The notes beneath the pieces are model-generated. The model was given only the letters and a program-made list of their open reading frames with translations, was not told where the DNA came from and ran no database searches. The position numbers and the translations under genes are program-made. Shown piece after piece: positions 5,205 to 6,684 of a DNA stretch of 6,684 nucleotides (its first letter is position 1; each line of letters begins with the position of its first letter). Source of the stretch: Deltaproteobacteria bacterium (GTDB lineage Bacteria > Desulfobacterota > Syntrophia > Syntrophales > UBA5619); NCBI GenBank assembly GCA_026388365.1, contig JAPLJW010000053.1:1-6684 (forward strand). Reading direction: 5' to 3'.

Positions 5205-6684
5205 TTTGGCTCCCTTTGCGAAGTCGTCCAGGCATGGCATTTCCCTTCCTCCCCGTGGATGAGCGTCTCCAGCCTCTCCATCAGCGGGGGGAGGGTTGCC
5301 GGATCGAGGGCGGAAATGGCGACCGCGTCGAAGCGTCCGCAGAGGACTTTGAGGAGAGCCCGGTTGGTGATGCGGTCCATCTTGTTGAAGACCCGGAGGG
5401 TCGGTTTCCTGATCAGGTCAAGATCCTGAAGGATCTTTTCGACGGCTGTGATCTGCGCCTCGAAGGCCGGGTTGCCCACGTCGATTACGTGGAGAAGAAT
5501 GTCCGCCTGCTGGAGTTCGTCGAGGGTCGCCCGGAAGGCGGCGATGAGTTCTTTCGGCAGCTCCCGGATGAAGCCGACCGTATCGGTGATCACCGCCTCC
5601 GTGTCCCGAGGGAAGCGGAGGCGTGAACTCTTCGGGTCGAGCGTCGCGAAGAGGCGGTCCTCGGTGAAGACATCGCTCTTCGTCAGCGCGTTCAGGAGCG
5701 TCGATTTCCCCGCGTTGGTATAGCCGACGATGGAGATGACGGGGAGACCCGCCCGATCCCGGCGGCCGCGCCGCTGCCCCCTGGCTTTTTCGATGTTCTT
5801 CAGATCCTTCTCCAGGTGATGGATACGGTCCCGGAGACGCCGGCGGTCCACCTCCAGCTTGGTCTCACCAGGGCCGGTGCCGCCGATTCCTCCGGTCAGG
5901 CGGGAGAGACCCGCGTCCTGCTGCGTGAGCCGGGGAAGCCGGTATTTGAGCTGGGCGAGTTCCACCTGGATCTTTCCCTCCCGGCTGTGGGCGCGTTTCG
6001 CAAAGATGTCGAGGATCACCTGGGTGCGGTCGATGACTTTCATCTCGGTGGAATCGGCGATGGAGCGGATCTGGGCGGCGGTCAGCTCGTGGTCGAAGAT
6101 CAGGAGGTTCGCGTCCATCTGCAGCCCCCGGATGACGAGGTCGGAGAGTTTTCCCTTGCCGATGAGATACCGGGGGTCCACCTCGGAGCGGTGCTGGATG
6201 ACCGCGTCGAAGACCTCGACCCCCGCGGTTCGGCAGAGTTCCCGGAGCTCCGCGATGGAGGCCTCGCCGTCGGAAAAGGGCTTCGTTTCGACGCGGACGA
6301 GGATGGCGCGATCGACGGCCTCCACCTTGCGCGTCGTCTGCCGCTTTGCGAACTCGCCTTCGAGGGCGGCGATGAAGGCGGTGAAATCGAGATCCATCTC
6401 CGCGGGGCGCCGGGGGTCGAGAAGCAGCCAGTAGCGTCCCTCCGGATTCTCGGGGATCAGGTGGGCCGTGTGGGCGAAGCCCGGGAGGCCGTCCTCGCCG
6501 GTTTCCACCGCGCAGACGAGATCGAGGCGCAGGAGCGCCAGGTCCGTGAGGTCGTCCGTGGTGAGCCCCTCGCCGGCCAGATGGGTGTGGAGCAGACGAA
6601 GCCCCTTGAAACGACGCGAGGAGGAGCGGAAGCCGTCCAGGCTGGGGATCAGGATGTTGTGGTGCGAGCCCACGATGACGTAGG
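5201..6684 (-). CDS. hflX: GTPase HflX, long form, 5' end outside window
   Basis: HflX is a ribosome-associated GTPase of the Obg-HflX superfamily that can split stalled 70S ribosomes under stress. About 493 residues are visible. The frame stays open to the window edge, where YVIVGSHHN is read, so the GTG at 6671-6673 is probably internal and the true start lies beyond. Numbering from that codon, the HflX domain has YLIGKGK (169-175), HELTAAQ (195-201), VIDRTQVILDIF (213-224) and GGTGPGETKLE (264-274). A basic linker follows. The GTPase domain has G1 GYTNAGKST (317-325), G2-region FATLDP (342-347), G3 DTVGF (364-368), G4 NKMD (430-433) and G5 SAL (454-456). Relative to E. coli HflX, at least 120 extra N-terminal residues precede the conserved part, including GLRLLHTHL and DDLTDLALLRLDL; this extension occurs in other long-form HflX proteins. 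It overlaps the following glycosyltransferase by four bases. Confidence 0.93.
   Translation of the reverse strand, partial: YVIVGSHHNILIPSLDGFRSSSRRFKGLRLLHTHLAGEGLTTDDLTDLALLRLDLVCAVETGEDGLPGFAHTAHLIPENPEGRYWLLLDPRRPAEMDLDFTAFIAALEGEFAKRQTTRKVEAVDRAILVRVETKPFSDGEASIAELRELCRTAGVEVFDAVIQHRSEVDPRYLIGKGKLSDLVIRGLQMDANLLIFDHELTAAQIRSIADSTEMKVIDRTQVILDIFAKRAHSREGKIQVELAQLKYRLPRLTQQDAGLSRLTGGIGGTGPGETKLEVDRRRLRDRIHHLEKDLKNIEKARGQRRGRRDRAGLPVISIVGYTNAGKSTLLNALTKSDVFTEDRLFATLDPKSSRLRFPRDTEAVITDTVGFIRELPKELIAAFRATLDELQQADILLHVIDVGNPAFEAQITAVEKILQDLDLIRKPTLRVFNKMDRITNRALLKVLCGRFDAVAISALDPATLPPLMERLETLIHGEEGKCHAWTTSQREPK

Noticed and set aside
4551..5429. Plus-strand open frame of 292 codons opposite the glycosyltransferase and hflX end
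   Set aside because: It spans two clear minus-strand genes and their junction, with no recognisable motifs.

Overview
The window looks like chromosomal DNA from a Gram-negative anaerobe. The evidence is a Kdo transferase tail (lipopolysaccharide synthesis), a complete four-subunit ferredoxin-dependent 2-oxoacid (most likely pyruvate) oxidoreductase, and high-GC coding sequence. The subunit types and the long-form HflX would suit a deltaproteobacterial (Desulfobacterota/Syntrophia-like) lineage, but that placement is inference. No mobile elements, CRISPR arrays, tRNA or rRNA genes were seen.

Layout. Bases 1-326 (+) hold the last ~108 codons of waaA/kdtA. Bases 327-3306 (-) hold a tight operon transcribed porG-porD-porA-porB. 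Its last gene ends on the base next to the waaA stop, with the two stops forming TGATCA. Bases 3307-3718 are the only sizeable intergenic region. On the minus strand it has a strong sigma70-like promoter (3549-3577), a ~235-nt leader with a short hydrophobic ORF (3393-3488), alternative stems, and an intrinsic terminator (3335-3370) that lies before porG. On the plus strand it has a promoter (3648-3676) for a short-chain dehydrogenase-like gene (3719-4510). That gene converges on, and overlaps by 8 bases, a minus-strand pair: hflX (5201 to beyond the window end) followed by a family 2 glycosyltransferase (4503-5204), joined by an ATGA overlap.

How the genes work together. PorG, PorD, PorA and PorB would form one cytoplasmic enzyme interconverting pyruvate + CoA and acetyl-CoA + CO2 with ferredoxin as electron carrier, a core step in anaerobic carbon metabolism. 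WaaA attaches Kdo to lipid A. HflX is a ribosome-associated GTPase and the glycosyltransferase probably uses a nucleotide sugar. These flanking genes have no evident functional link to Por.

Most of the window is ordinary housekeeping sequence. The most interesting part is the por leader, whose terminator sits where transcription from the only visible upstream promoter must pass it to reach porG, suggesting attenuation. Secondary points are an SDR that has lost the catalytic Tyr and Lys, and a PorD whose first iron-sulfur motif is stretched.
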